DNA of 64,000 bases. Origin: Haberlea rhodopensis. Taxonomy: Eukaryota; Streptophyta; Magnoliopsida; Lamiales; Gesneriaceae. Shown here one piece after another: positions 24,001 through 35,393 of the stretch. Position numbers and translations under genes: made by a program. The DNA is taken from NCBI GenBank assembly GCA_907163345.1, contig CAJQUN010000009.1, positions 4,092,001 to 4,156,000 on the forward strand, read 5' to 3'. The first letter of the stretch is position 1. Each line of letters opens with the position of its first letter. The notes under the pieces were generated by a model. That model had not been told where the DNA came from and made no database searches. It was given only the letters and a program-made list of their open reading frames with translations.

Positions 24001-25481
24001 ACTGACGATTTGGCCTATTTGTATGTACATGTACTGGGAAAGTGCGGGAGAAGTGAAAATACTTGTATAGATCCGGTTTGAGTTCTATTTACAATAGTTT
24101 ATGTATTTTTTTTTTATTGAAAATGTGTTGTGTTTTAATATTGAGTTTGTTTATAAGTTGAATATACAAGGATATACATTTTTTCAAAGGTCCTTTAGTT
24201 TTTTGGATATGGACAACTCTTTTTTCCCTTCAAAGGTATACCTTTGATAGAATTCATATTTAGGCTTATTAGGGAATGATGATAAGTTAGTCAAAAAATA
24301 TCGAATGGGGGTTGTTTGTATGCTTAGCATACAACCATTCTTTCGCATTAAGGCTCAAAAAGGTACTAGTGATTGATTTTGTTTACATGGTCGGTTGAAA
24401 GACTCAAACACATCAAAGAGTGCCTATATCACTTTCATGTTCGCAAGTAGTCTAGACATACGCCTCAAAGAGTATGTAGTTAAGTTCTAGCATGTATTAG
24501 AGACTTCTTAAGACTATCACAAAATTCACACAATCTTCGCTAAGCTATGCACACTTCACAAGTCATGACATATTCGTGCTCAAGATATTCAACTACTAAG
24601 TTAAAGCACAATTTGCATTAGAGTTCAAAGTGTTTCAAGGTTAACAATTCACCTATCTTCAAAAGCATGCATGTCATCAATTAGGTTTCATCACGGGCTA
24701 GTGATTCTAAGCATGTGTTCATTACTAACTATGAGCTCAAAATTTTTCAAATTTTTCGATTTTTTTGTATTTTTATAATAAGGAAAGCAATAACACACTA
24801 CTAATCCCTCCCCCACATTTTTAAATTGACTTCGTTACACTATGGATCCGGTTTGAGCTTCATTTATAATAGTTCATGTATTTTTTTATTTAAAATATGT
24901 TGTGTTTTAATATTGAGTTGGTGTATAAGTTGAATATACAAGGTTATACATTTTTTCAACGGTCCTTTAGTTTTTTAGATCTGGACAACTCTTTTTCATT
25001 TTTGAAAATCTCCAATTTTGAAGATATCTTGAAATAAAAAGGGAATTATGTAAAAGAATCTATTAACATAACGCAAGTAAACTCGATATCATCAGTCTAT
25101 TTTCAATCTTTATAGTTTAATTGCTTGAGCTCTTGTGCAGAATACGCCACAAGTAACTTGATGTCAACACAAGGAGATGTATATAGTTATGGGATTCTTC
25201 TTCTGGAGATGTTCACAAACAGAAAACCAACCGATGAGGGATTTAAGGATCATGTTAATCTTCATAGTTTCGTTAGCAGCACCTTGCCAGATCATGTAAT
25301 GAAAATTGTGGATCCACTCATATATACCGGGCATGATGCGAAGAATAGTAAGATCAAGGATTGCATTGCTTCTGTACTGAAGATTGGAGTGGCTTGTTCA
25401 AGAACGATAGCAAGAGAAAGAATGTTGATAACTGATGTTGTTAATGAACTGTGCAAAATAAGAGATTGTTTTGTTAGATGA
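21026..25481 (+). CDS. LRR receptor-like kinase, subfamily XII type (EFR/FLS2/Xa21-like), non-RD
   Basis: Exons 21026-23684 and 25141-25481 join inside APE (GCTCCAG|AATACGCC) to give 999 aa; intron 1,456 bp. Order: signal peptide (about 1-27), Cys-containing LRR N-cap (DLLALLAFK, FCRWKGIEC), about twenty 24-residue LRRs (to about 610), a C-terminal Cys pair (LCGG, LPPC), one membrane helix (about 638-660), and a kinase domain with glycine loop GSGRFGSV, lysine VAVKVLK, catalytic loop HGDLKPSN and DFGLAK. The Gly in place of Arg before the catalytic Asp marks a non-RD kinase, usual in plant pattern-recognition receptors. The single intron after the DFG region is the normal place in this subfamily. 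All key residues are present, so it is probably an active immune-type receptor; the ligand is unknown. Confidence 0.95.
24069..24233 (+). repeat. Intronic direct repeat, copy 1
   Basis: Shares GATCCGGTTTGAG, TGTTGTGTTTTAATATTGAG, TATAAGTTGAATATACAAGG, GGTCCTTTAGTTTTTT and GGACAACTCTTTTT with copy 2. Part of the unit also occurs at about 30445-30490. Confidence 0.85.
24845..25003 (+). repeat. Intronic direct repeat, copy 2
   Basis: Same unit and orientation as 24069-24233 with scattered changes. The pair could be the ends of a small non-autonomous LTR element, but no TG/CA ends, primer site or target duplication is clear. Confidence 0.85.
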
Positions 25482-26057
25482 AAAATATAAATGAGTTGTT
25501 TACACTTCATCTCCATAGATTTTTTTCATCTAGACTACATTTTCCTTTTATTGTCTGTTGTTTTCGTCACGTCATTTTCTGCTTTTGGTCCACTGTTGTA
25601 AAGCTTTGATGATATATCGTAAAAGTCTGCGAATTTTGATATGATTCTAAAGAGATTGATCTCTATTTAACTTCAGTTATTTTATTTATTTCAATTGAGA
25701 TTAGTAAACCATGATTTTAACTATATTTTTCAAACAAAAAAAAAGTCGTTTTGTTATTAAATATGTTTTTAATTTGATTTATTTTAATTTTGTCGAGATC
25801 TTAAATGATTGATTTCATATTTTTTTCCTTTTCCCCCTCTTAAGGCAACTTCCCAATCTGCCAATCTGATCCCCTGAAACTGCTCCAACGAAGCGCCATG
25901 TATTTAGCGCTGATGTTTTATTTTATTTTTTTAAAAATATGTTTTATTTTATTTTTATTATAAAATAAATAATATTAAAATTTAATTTATAAAATGGCAA
26001 TGATACATAATTTAATTGAATTGAATTATTTAGGTAATTTCTTTTTAGGGCATGTGC
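25482..26057. other. 3' flank of the LRR-kinase; no gene seen
   Basis: AT-rich. The stretch 25850-25905 is richer in C and G, but no ORF or RNA gene is recognised. Confidence 0.5.
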
Positions 26058-26536
26058 AATGGGAAGGGTCATTTTAATAAAATATTCGAAAAAACAATTG
26101 AATTTAACAAAATAACCGGTTTTTAAACTAACCCAATGTGTCTTCGCAGATGGCGACTTCATTTCAAGTTGACACTTGTGATGGCGCCTTCAAATTTTAA
26201 TTAAAATAATAATTGAATGCGCCATATGAGGTTTCGTCCTCAATAAAAAAATATTTTTTTTAAAGAATGTGTCATCTCAGATGACTTCTTTAGTATAAAT
26301 TTTCGACCTCCCTTCTCCATTTCTTACATCGAAACAACTTTGGAACCGCAACAAAAAAATTTGATAGAGTTAATCGATAGTTTTGTTTGTCAAATCTCCA
26401 TCGACGTGGCCTTTCAAGTATTTTTCAGGTAAAAATCTCGTTATATTATAAATTTTATCATCTTAAAATTTATATTATATAAGTTGTTAATAACTTTATT
26501 TATTAAATTTTGTTACATTATTAATTTTGTTTGAAG

Positions 26537-28010
26537 ATATGTCGATTCAAATCTTATTGTATTGGGGAGGTAATATATTACAAGACTCGGATGGTCATAG
26601 TTGTTTGAAAATTTATATAGAAAAAGAACCACGAAACTATGATTATATTCCACAAAATGTAGATTTTCACCTGTAGTTGCAGAATGAGTGACTACCTCTG
26701 GTAGACAACCAGATGATGATCCCACAGATGCTGATATTATTGCTCCTGAGCCACTTGCGGACAGTTTTGCTGAATTTGGAGATGATATTCAGTCAGAACC
26801 AGAGGGGATTCTGTCTGAGGATGAGGCTGATGACAATGAGGTTGGCATTTGTGTCATGTCTAAAACAATTCAGATCAAGAGGAGATACAAATCAGACAAG
26901 AAGTGTCAGTTACTGTACCAGACACAACCACAACAAAGACTCATATCCTCTCTCCAACAATTTCATTCTTCTCAATGTTACATCCCGAAGTATTTGGAGA
27001 ATCAGTAGACATTTCGACATGTACATGGAGGAGTTATTACGACTACTCGAAAGGGGATTCTCCATCTTGATATGGTCTTAAAAATAAAGGTCATATGCAG
27101 GTAGCTGTAAAGGATTACTCTGTACGTGTTGCAAAACGTGAGCACCGCGCCATCATGAGTACAAAGACATTGTGGAAAATAGAGTGCAAACACAAGACAT
27201 AAGATATATTTTGTAGATGGTACCTGCGAGCTTCATTAAATAAAAAGGTTGGATTATTCAAAATAAACAAGTATGGGGGTTCTCACACTTGCCTTTTGAG
27301 TGAACTGTCGGTTGATCATTCAAATTTGGACAAAAATATGATTGCTAGCTTGTTAGTGGGAATCATTCGGCATGATTCAGCTTACAAAATAAAGTATGTA
27401 ATTCAGAGAGTTAAAGATAAATATGGGTTTGAGATCTCCTATGCAAAATGATGGTATAGTTTGCGACGTGCTGTTGAGAATTCCGTGAATAAGTTGCATT
27501 ACTATATGGGAGCTTTGAAAAAATGGAATCTCGGCACAGTTGTTAAGTGGGTTCACCTTGATAGTGTCGTACCAAAATAGAAGACTTTGAATTACGTGTT
27601 TTGGGCCTTACATCCATGTGTAGAAGGATTTCAACATTGTCGTCGGGTAATAAGTGGATGGAACACATCTGTATACGAAATATCAACATAAGATGTTGAC
27701 TGTTGTGGCAATGGACGCTAATAATCAAGTATTACCTTTGGCATTTGCAATTGTTGATAAAGAGAACTTTGTGTCATGGAAATGGTTTTCGGAGATGACT
27801 GGAAAGCATATTGTGAGAGGATCTGAGGATATATGTTTGATTTCTGACCGTCATCTGGGCCTCATTGCAGCAGCCAATTGTATTCCTGACTTCAAGTCTC
27901 CACGTGGAGTGCATCGATTTTGTTTGAGACATGTGTGTTCAAACTTTAATAGTCGGTTCAAAAATGTTCATTTGAAAGACTTGTGTTGGAGAGTTGGATT
28001 AATGAAATAA
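26537..28010 (+). pseudogene. MULE (MuDR-type) transposase, decayed
   Basis: Successive plus-strand fragments match a MuDR-type transposase: N-terminal IQILLYWGGNI (from the ATG at 26537, stopped at about 26675); an acidic linker (26690-26870); the pre-catalytic DNA-binding part CRWYLRASLNKK, YGGSHTCLLSELS and WYSLRRAVENSV; and the catalytic domain at 27640-28000 with VDGTHLY (first Asp), DANNQVLPLAFAIVDKEN and LISDRH (second Asp). The third acidic residue and the SWIM zinc knuckle that normally follow are absent after 28010. At least five stops or frameshifts. It would have cut the element's ends. Confidence 0.85.
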
Positions 28011-28173
28011 TAGTATTAATGGAATATGACCATGCCCAGATCTAAAAAAATTTGTCAATAATAGTATTAATGAAATATGACAAGTAAAATATTCAATATT
28101 TGAGAAGCGCAAACGTAAAATTTACATGTACGAGTTGTAATGCACCCTCTATCACTTTTTTCCCTCTCTGTGA

Positions 28174-28880
28174 TTAAGTGCATAAATCACGGTACAAATA
28201 TGCTAACACAGCACTACCCAAACTATAATTACCCGCAGAATCAAAATCCTCTAATTTCTGTAAATAAAATAACTGCATAGTATGGCCGGAGGAATCAGGG
28301 CACATAATGTCTCCTAACATCAATAATATGCAAGCCAGTCTGTATTTAACAACATCATCTGACGTATTGGCCACATCTTGGGGATTATTCACCAAATGTT
28401 CTTTTAATGCAAATATGTACAACTTTGCACCTTTAAAGTGTGCCGCAACTGATGTAAATCTCAAAAGTATATGGCAATATTCTTGCCACTCAGGTATTCT
28501 TCTATCATAATCAACACCAGACAGTACAATGACATCTACTCGCAATGACCATATCACTATGATGTCTTGAAGGGTGATGGACGCCTCTCCGGATCTTAAG
28601 TGAAATGTATATGTTTCACCTCGCCATCTCTCAACTAAAGTTGTGATGAGGTGAAAGTCAAGGGCAATTTTACCACACATATACACACCATAAAATTCAA
28701 TATTGTGCAACAACCTGACAACTCGCATATCAAGTGGACAAATCCCCAAAAATAACTACCAGGGCTTCTGCATCGAAGTGTTCTATCAATATCACCTGCT
28801 CAAACATCCTCATATCGATGAGATGACTGCAATGACTGAAGATGACTGTCAGTCGGGCCTGGTGCTATCTGTAGATCCAT
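28174..28880 (-). pseudogene. Plant mobile domain (MAIN/MAIL1-like) protein gene inside the MULE
   Basis: A minus-strand start at 28880 reads MDLQIAPGPTDS, the usual N-terminus of proteins annotated as serine/threonine phosphatase 7 long-form homologues. A frameshift at about 28800 leads to 28749-28174 with FHLITTLVERWRGETYTFHL, GEASITLQDIIVIW and ILLMLGDIMCPDSSGHTM. These are the hallmarks of the plant mobile domain (aminotransferase-like domain), seen in MAIN/MAIL1 and often carried by plant transposons. The C-terminal half of the domain is missing. No catalytic function is established for the domain. Confidence 0.82.
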
Positions 28881-29564
28881 CCTGAAATATTACAACATAA
28901 ATATGTGTACTATCACAAGCCCTCTAGTCGTCGGTATCACCAACTAACCAAAACCCGTCACACCTACAAACTCCTTCGCCGCCACGCCGCCCTTCACTGT
29001 CGCCACCCATCGTCGTCGCCGCCGCCGCCTGTAGAAAAAAAATGCCTCCCTTCTACCTAAACCAACACCTCGTAATTGCAACTATCTTTTTTAAATCAAA
29101 ACTGCCAAACATCAAATAACAACAAAAAATTAAAATCATACCACTTTAAAAAGATTAAATTACTTAAATAATTATTACCTCAAACTTCAAATGTAAATAA
29201 CTATGAATCATATCCACAAAATTGTTTGAATATTGCACAAAACCTTCAAATTTTGAAATTTGGTTTGGGGGAACCGAGAGGAGAAAGATGGAGGAAATGG
29301 GGAGAGGATGAAGGAGAAGGGGACACGGTGAAATATTAACATTATTGAAGTCGACATGTGAAGTGACGATTATTTTTTAATGAAGGCGTCATTTTCAATG
29401 GTGCCTTCAATTTTTTTCTATATACACTAAAGATGCCATTGCCGATGGTGTTTTCATTTGAAGACGTCACCTGCAATGGCGTTTTGCGTCAGTTTCATAA
29501 ACTCCTTCAAGAACGGCTATTTCAATTTTTTTTCGAATATTTTATTAAAAACTCCAATAGAAAG

Positions 29565-30935
29565 CTCCTCTAAGCCGCACAGTTAGCACATTTGTGCTGA
29601 CTGGGCAAAACATTTCTTTTAATTTTAAATAGAAAATGAGATACTTTTTTGTCTATAAATACATCAACAAATAATTGGACTTTTCTTTTAATGTAATTTT
29701 TCATTTTTAATTATTGTTGTAATTTTTTTAACTAATAATGTAATTTTAAATTTCATTTATTAATATAATTTTAAATTTTAATTATTATTATGGTTATGAA
29801 TTTAAATTATAATTTTTTGATGTTTTATTATATATTTAAAAAATTATTTTAGGTATATATATATTAATGTTTTAAATATAAATGAATAATAATGTTGAAA
29901 TAGATAGTTTTAAATGGTGTGTCAGGTGGGGCCTAAAAATGGGATGAACCATTGTAGACCAAAAAATTGGTGGAATTGAATGAGGGACTCAATATCAGAA
30001 GAGTGGTGATATGATATGCTATGTTATGTTATGAGTGATATTAAGCCCTTGATGGGGGTAAGCATTGCATGTGCTATTATGTAAATTTAATATATAAAGT
30101 ATATAATCTTTTTGTGTAAATAAATTAGATAATTAATATGCAGAAAATTATTTAGATAAATTTAAAAAAATCAATTAGAATATAATTTTGATATATTAAA
30201 GAATTTGTTAACTAATTTTCAGACAAAAAATATTTGTTGTAAATAAAATAGTAAGAAATAAGCCAACAATACCTCTTTTCACTAGTATTTAGATAAACGG
30301 ACCAAATGTGGACCAAGGGTCGCCACAGAGTAAGTTAAATGATTAGCCTCCAAACTTAAGCTTAACTGTGTTTTGACCTCACTTATGGATCAACTCAATA
30401 TGATTGGTCTAAAATGTTTGGTATGTTAATTCATATATATTTTATTTAAAATGTGTTGTGTTATAATATTAAGTTGGCGTATAAGTGGATCAAAATCGAA
30501 TGCATATAAGGCGTATAAGTGGATCAAAATCGAATGCATATAAGTATTTCCCAAATTTTACCAGTATGGATGTATCCATCACACAATTTTCATAAAATTA
30601 TCGAAGTTCAAAACACGAATCACATTTAAGGCATTCACATTAAATTGGATCCGGAATAAATTTACAAACCATTTGTTTCAACTTTTGAAACTTGAAAAAA
30701 AATTAAATACATTAAAGAACTGATTTTAGGATAGGTCCACTTCACTCACGTGTATATGCCTTAGAAGTAAATTCCTGATTATTACTAATCCTCCTAAACT
30801 TGTGACCCTTTCAAATGCACAATCGCTAAAAGGGTTCAATGCCTGTGACATTGGTTCTTTTTTCATGCGATTCATCACTTCTTTTACTGGTCTTGCCTGT
30901 GACTTTCTTCAATTCAACTTTCTTGTTGCCCTTAG
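29565..30935. other. Gene-free AT-rich stretch upstream of EPF1
   Basis: No coding sequence seen. At about 30476-30545 a unit of about 34 bp (GGCGTATAAGTGGATCAAAA followed by TCGAATGCATATAA) occurs twice in tandem. The sequence just before it is a partial third copy of the repeat found in the LRR-kinase intron. Confidence 0.6.
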
Positions 30936-30937
30936 TT

Positions 30938-30947
30938 TATAAATATA
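30938..30947 (+). promoter_or_regulatory. Probable TATA box of the EPF1-type gene
   Basis: TATAAATATA lies 130 bp before the ATG at 31078, which would give a 5'UTR of about 100 nt. Placement by sequence only. Confidence 0.5.
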
Positions 30948-31077
30948 TGATATAATACACATATTAATTGGTGCATATATCTTTATCTCTTCCAAGGTTC
31001 TCCAACTTCGTCATTCAATTATCCTCGTGGGTATTCGAAACAAGAAGGAAGAAATAGAATAGGAACACTACGAGAAG

Positions 31078-32064
31078 ATGAGGAGTTTTAGAAGCGTGGT
31101 TATTGTTCTGGTTTTGCTTAGTGTGGTCGTGCATGCAAGGCATATTGGTCACATACATTCATGTATGATTCTTTTCATTGTTTTTTCTTATTCTTCTTAT
31201 TTTTAGTTACGTGTACATATTTTAGCGCGGTTTATAAATAGATATTTTAGCTCAATGTGATATGTACTTTACGCCACTGTGGTTTGTAAATAGACATTTT
31301 ATCCCCTCATGGTTTGCAAATCATAACAATGTCCCTCGTACGGAAGGGTGCTGTGTATGTGTTCACAAACAGCATGGGTAAACTCTATTTTCAAACCACA
31401 TATGGGTAAAAACAACATGAGGATAAACTGTCTACTTTTAAACCACAATAGTGTAAATTACATATTTTGAAAATCACAGAGGGGTTTTGGACTTTTAATA
31501 TGATTTATGTGATTGGAACAAAAATATAGCGAGTGAACATGTCTCCACAATTCTTATTTTCTGCTGTTTTAATTTGAGAAAAGGTTTATATTTGGAAAAT
31601 TTATATTATTATGATTTTGTATTGTTTTTTACATGCGAACTATCTAAACCCTCAAATGAAAAGATTTAAACATTAATGTACTATGTATTTAATGTTTAAT
31701 TTATAATTATTACTTCTCATCCTTGGTTGTTCTTGCATGCAATATTTTCTGTTGAGAAAGAATTACTGTGTCGTGAAATTAGTTTTCTAACTCCAAATAT
31801 GCATCTGATTTAACAGACCCTCACCAGCCACAATCTACTGAAAAGGACTCTTCACCTGATCTCTACCGGGTCGAAAAGATGCATAAAAGAGCTGATCCAC
31901 TGCAGATTGCCGGGTCCAGCTTGCCTGATTGTACTCACGCTTGTGGATCTTGTACTCCATGTCGACTGGTCATGGTTAGCTTTGTTTGCTCATCTGCAGA
32001 GGCTGAGACGTGCCCTATGGCTTATAAGTGCATGTGTAACAATAAATCTTATCCTGTTCCTTAG
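31078..32064 (+). CDS. EPF1: EPIDERMAL PATTERNING FACTOR 1-type secreted peptide precursor
   Basis: Exons 31078-31162 and 31817-32064 join in frame (codon TAC across the intron) to give 110 aa. An N-terminal signal peptide (VVIVLVLLSVVVHA) is followed by a variable propeptide and then the mature Cys-rich peptide from about GSSLPDC to the end SYPVP. Eight cysteines are visible (DC, AC, SC, PC, VC, TC, KC, MC), as in EPF1/EPF2, and the PMAYKCMCNNKSYPVP end matches EPF1 rather than EPF2. In Arabidopsis, EPF1 is released by stomatal lineage cells and signals through ERECTA-family kinases and TMM to enforce stomatal spacing. The intron in the pre-propeptide part is 654 bp and holds a foldback element. 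Nothing suggests loss of function. Confidence 0.95.
31258..31469. repeat. Foldback MITE-like element in the EPF1 intron
   Basis: The left arm (31258-31313: ACTGTGGTTTGTAAATAGAC, TTATCCCCTCATG) is matched by the inverse complement of the right arm (31411-31469: ATTGTGGTTTAAAAGTAGAC, TTATCCTCATG) over about 55 bp with mismatches. The spacer is about 97 bp. No ORF. Confidence 0.75.
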
Positions 32065-33439
32065 ATACCATCAAACCATCCATCTTCATTAATTTCTCTC
32101 TTCTTTTTTTTTTAAATATTTGCTTGTGGTTTAGACCTGGAAAAGGCTTCCGTGTAAGAAAAGAGTTTATTGGTAGTTGCAGTTTTTTTTTTCATATATC
32201 GTGTTCATCTAATTATTTTGCAATTTTTCTAATTGTTTTCTATTTAGATATTGTAAATCTTTTGATGTAATTAAGGTCATGTTCGATACGTAACACCTGA
32301 ATAAATTTTGAAATGAAAATGAGGGTGAGTAAGGACGGAGCATGAATTCTCTTTATGACTTGGGGCATGCAGGCAGCTGCCCCATATATTTAAAAATCAT
32401 ACAATTTTGGCCCCTCAATAAAAATCGTACAGTTTTATCCGTCTCAATCTTAAGGTTATATTCACCCCTCGGGGGAATTGTACTTTGGATTCCATTCCAA
32501 TTATTGGTATGCTAAAAAAAAAATTCCATAAGCACAACTTAATTACAATCTTGTGACTAAAGTTTAAATAAATTGTAGTCATAGAATAAATCAGTTTACT
32601 GACCAAATCGCCATTTAGTAGGAAAATAATTATTATTCAATAAGTTTGTTGTCTTGATTCTAATTTTCTTGATATTTTTAGAAAGAGAAGCTATAAAAAT
32701 ATACTTTTTTTTTTCAGAATATTGTTCAAATAAATATCCAACTTGTTTCAATTAAATATAAATAATCAACATGCTAAGCAATATATCGTTGAGGAAAAAA
32801 TGCAAAGTTCATCATGTATGATGATTTTTTGCATTTCTGGTAAACTTACCTATATAAAAATCATGTCATCAGAGCCTCCAATTTTATCGGAATTGATAAG
32901 GCTTATTATTTATTTTAGATAAACTCAGATTTGAGCTCCACGAGGCAAAAAACAAAACAAGGCATTATAAATTACAACAATCATAATAAATAAAACAAAA
33001 TCATTCTAGTCATGACTCTCGTCCTTGATTGTAAAATAAAACCAAATTTTGCAGTTAAAATGTGCAATGATATCTAATTAGTGTTGTCCTCTTTAATTTA
33101 ATTAATTAGGATTGATGTATAGTTGTTTTATTATTGTTCAACTATTACTCTATGGTGTATTTACTTACTTTATATTAAACCTAATATACTCCAATTTTGA
33201 AATTTAAATTAATATGTCAACATGCGTTGGAGTAAGATTTTTTACTCTAAGCTATATTATTATTGTAATTTATGTTATTGTTATTATTATCATCATCACT
33301 ATTATTATTATTGGGAGGCATTTTTTTTAAAAAAAAAACTAAAACTAAATGAGTCATACTAAAGATATAAAAATTCTTGAGAATTTTCGAATAATTATTG
33401 AATGATATCATTTTAAAAAAAAAACTGAAAGAATTTTTT
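32065..33439. other. Downstream of EPF1; no gene seen
   Basis: 3'UTR, then AT-rich DNA. About 32330-32480 has a GGGGCATGCAGGCAGCTGCC and GGCCCCTC motif stretch reminiscent of dispersed plant repeats; simple TTA/ATC repeats lie at 33260-33310. Nothing coding is recognised. Confidence 0.5.
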
Positions 33440-35030
33440 TATTATAGAAAAACAGAACTGGTATCCAGTCAAGATTCAAAATATCGTAACGTACAACATG
33501 ACTCAAAAAAAGAAGACATGAATCAGAGTTATTAGGTATGGAACCAAATCATGCCACATGAGTGTATGAGCAACCATATTTGCAGATCTTCTACAATGCA
33601 TGAACTTGAAATCAGCCTCTGAGAATCCCAAATGATTGATAGAATCTATGATATTATGATAGAACCATAGGAATGGCAAGAATCAAACTCAGTGATAGCT
33701 TGAACATCATTAATAGCATCCGATTCTAAAACACCTTTGTGCCAATAATATAACTGAGCGAGCAAGAGACCATCTCTAACAGCAACTAGTTTAGCAGTAA
33801 GTGGAGAGAAAAGACCAGAATATTGCCTCACATGTGTCATCAGGACCACTCCATACTCGTCACAAATTATTATTCCAATACCACAAAAGGGATCTGATGG
33901 TGGAAGGGAGGCATCAACATTAATCTTGACAAAACCTGGAGATGATGGTCGCCAACTAATAAAACGAGACAGAACCATGTTTCCAGATTTTACATCATCC
34001 GGCAATTGACATGGCAAAAAAGAATCCCACAATGACATAGCACGAGATAAGATCAAAGTAGCAGTTTCAGCACGTCCATGAAATGCACGTTGATTACGAG
34101 CAAGCCACAAGCTCCAGCAAATCATAGCTAAAGCAGCCAAAAGGTGAGTGTCACCAAACTTCAAAACCCAATGCCAAAGATCCATCATTGAACATCCCCT
34201 GAACTTAACAAGTAAAGGCCACAAGAGTAGATAATTTCCAAACCTTGCATGACAATTTTACAGTGCAAAAACACGTGTGAAACAGTTTCAGGAGACAATC
34301 GACACATAGGACACAAAACATCGACATTTATGCCTTGCTTGGTAATTGAAAACAAGTTGGAATGGCATCGTGGAGTGTCCATCAGACATGGACTTTGATT
34401 TTATTAGGAAGTTTGAGCTGCCACAATTTTGAAAATATTCTAACAGAGTTTGAGCGGTCCTCAATAGAAGAGTCATCTTGACGTCGGGCCAAAGCATAAT
34501 CAGATTTGACTGAGTATTCCCCATTTGGACTGAAATGCCAAATCATAGCATCTGGACCACTCGAAAAATTAGATGATCAATAGGCCATAAACAATGATGA
34601 ATTAGTGGCAAGTTCCATGTACCAGAATCTGTGAGTAATTGTTGAACAGTCAATCAATATAATTAGGAGTAGGCCGTGTTATAGGTCGAAATAAGTGAGG
34701 TCTCAGCAGCCAGGGGTCATGAAAATCTCTTAACAGATTGTCCATCTCCAATTCGCCATCGAATACCCCATTGTAAAAGTTCCCCCAGAGAATACTTCTC
34801 CACACATATGAGGGATTTGCTCTACGACAGCAATCAAAAAAGAAGTAGAAGGAAAATACTTTGATTTGAAAATCCGAGAGATGGGTGAATGAGGCTTTGT
34901 AAGAATATGTCAGCTCTGTTCAGCCAACAGAGCCTGGTTAAACGCTTGAAGTTCCCTAAATCTCATTCCACCCCTAAACTTAGGTGAAACTACTTTATCC
35001 TTACATGTCCAATGAATGCTTATGCACCTA
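33440..35030 (-). mobile_element. LINE 3' fragment (RT tail, zinc-binding domain, RNase H)
   Basis: Minus-strand fragments read in order: an RT-tail region (FRELQAFNQALL type, about 34960), LWQLKLPNKIKVHVWRALHD (about 34430), the zinc-binding segment DVLCPMCRLSPETVSHVFLHC (34382-34185 frame) and an RNase H domain, VKINVDASLPPSD, with GIGIIICDEYGVVLM and TAKLVAVRDGLLLA (34224-33646). The Cys-His spacing is that of the reverse-transcriptase zinc-binding domain of plant LINEs. A T-run near 33440 may be the poly(A) tail on the minus strand. 5'-truncated and frameshifted. Confidence 0.85.
33646..34224 (-). pseudogene. RNase H-like domain of the LINE fragment
   Basis: A 192-codon open frame. RNase H acidic residues: Asp in KINVDAS, Glu replaced by Lys in LTAKLVAVRDGL (family: AE), and Asp in LESDAINDV. 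The missing Glu suggests a dead enzyme. It is a transposon relic, not a host gene. Confidence 0.75.
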
Positions 35031-35393
35031 CTGTCCGAATTATTCCCCAACCTGTTTTGAAAGAGTTGATATATCGATGTAGTAGTAGTTTTATAAAAGT
35101 GTTTGCATTGGTATTTTCTAAAAAAGGGCAGAAAATATTTCTTCCAATTTCTACTTTAATTTAAGAAAATATTAAAAAAATTACTCGTTTCATAATATTT
35201 TCGCTAATAAAAGCTATTTTTTGTTTTTATAAAATTAATCATTTTACGGATTTCTGTTTAGTATGGATAATTATTTATGCCAAAAAACGTGATTCTCTTT
35301 TCATTAAAATTGTAGTCGCGAGTACGACATAGCTCTGTCTTTCTTATAAGGGGCTGGGCTCTTTCCCCACAATTTTCCACTGTTCGAGTGAAA

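Larger units (their letters stand above)
23685..25140 (+). other. Intron of the LRR-kinase with an LTR-like repeat pair
   Basis: GTATGG donor and TTGTGCAG acceptor. It holds two copies of a repeat of about 165 bp (24069-24233 and 24845-25003) around about 610 bp of non-coding DNA. Confidence 0.85.
26067..29555 (+). mobile_element. Mutator-like element (MULE) with transposase and plant-mobile-domain gene
   Basis: The left end GGTCATTTTAATAAAATATTCGA is the inverted match of the right end (minus strand GGAGTTTTTAATAAAATATTCGA; each is partial). The flanks AATGGGAAG (26058-26066) and AATAGAAAG (29556-29564) look like a 9-bp target duplication with two later changes, as expected for MULEs. Inside are a transposase remnant (+) and a convergent plant-mobile-domain gene remnant (-). 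Subterminal regions carry GGCGCC/GATGAC palindromic motifs. Both genes are broken, so the copy is inactive. Confidence 0.85.

Noticed and set aside
28920..29040. GC-rich CGCCGCC run as a possible CpG island or exon
   Set aside because: It is simple GCC/CGC repeat sequence inside the MULE, with no open frame of family character.
33646..34224. RNase H-like frame as a possible host gene
   Set aside because: It follows a LINE zinc-binding domain and RT tail on the same strand and lacks a catalytic Glu, so it is a LINE relic.
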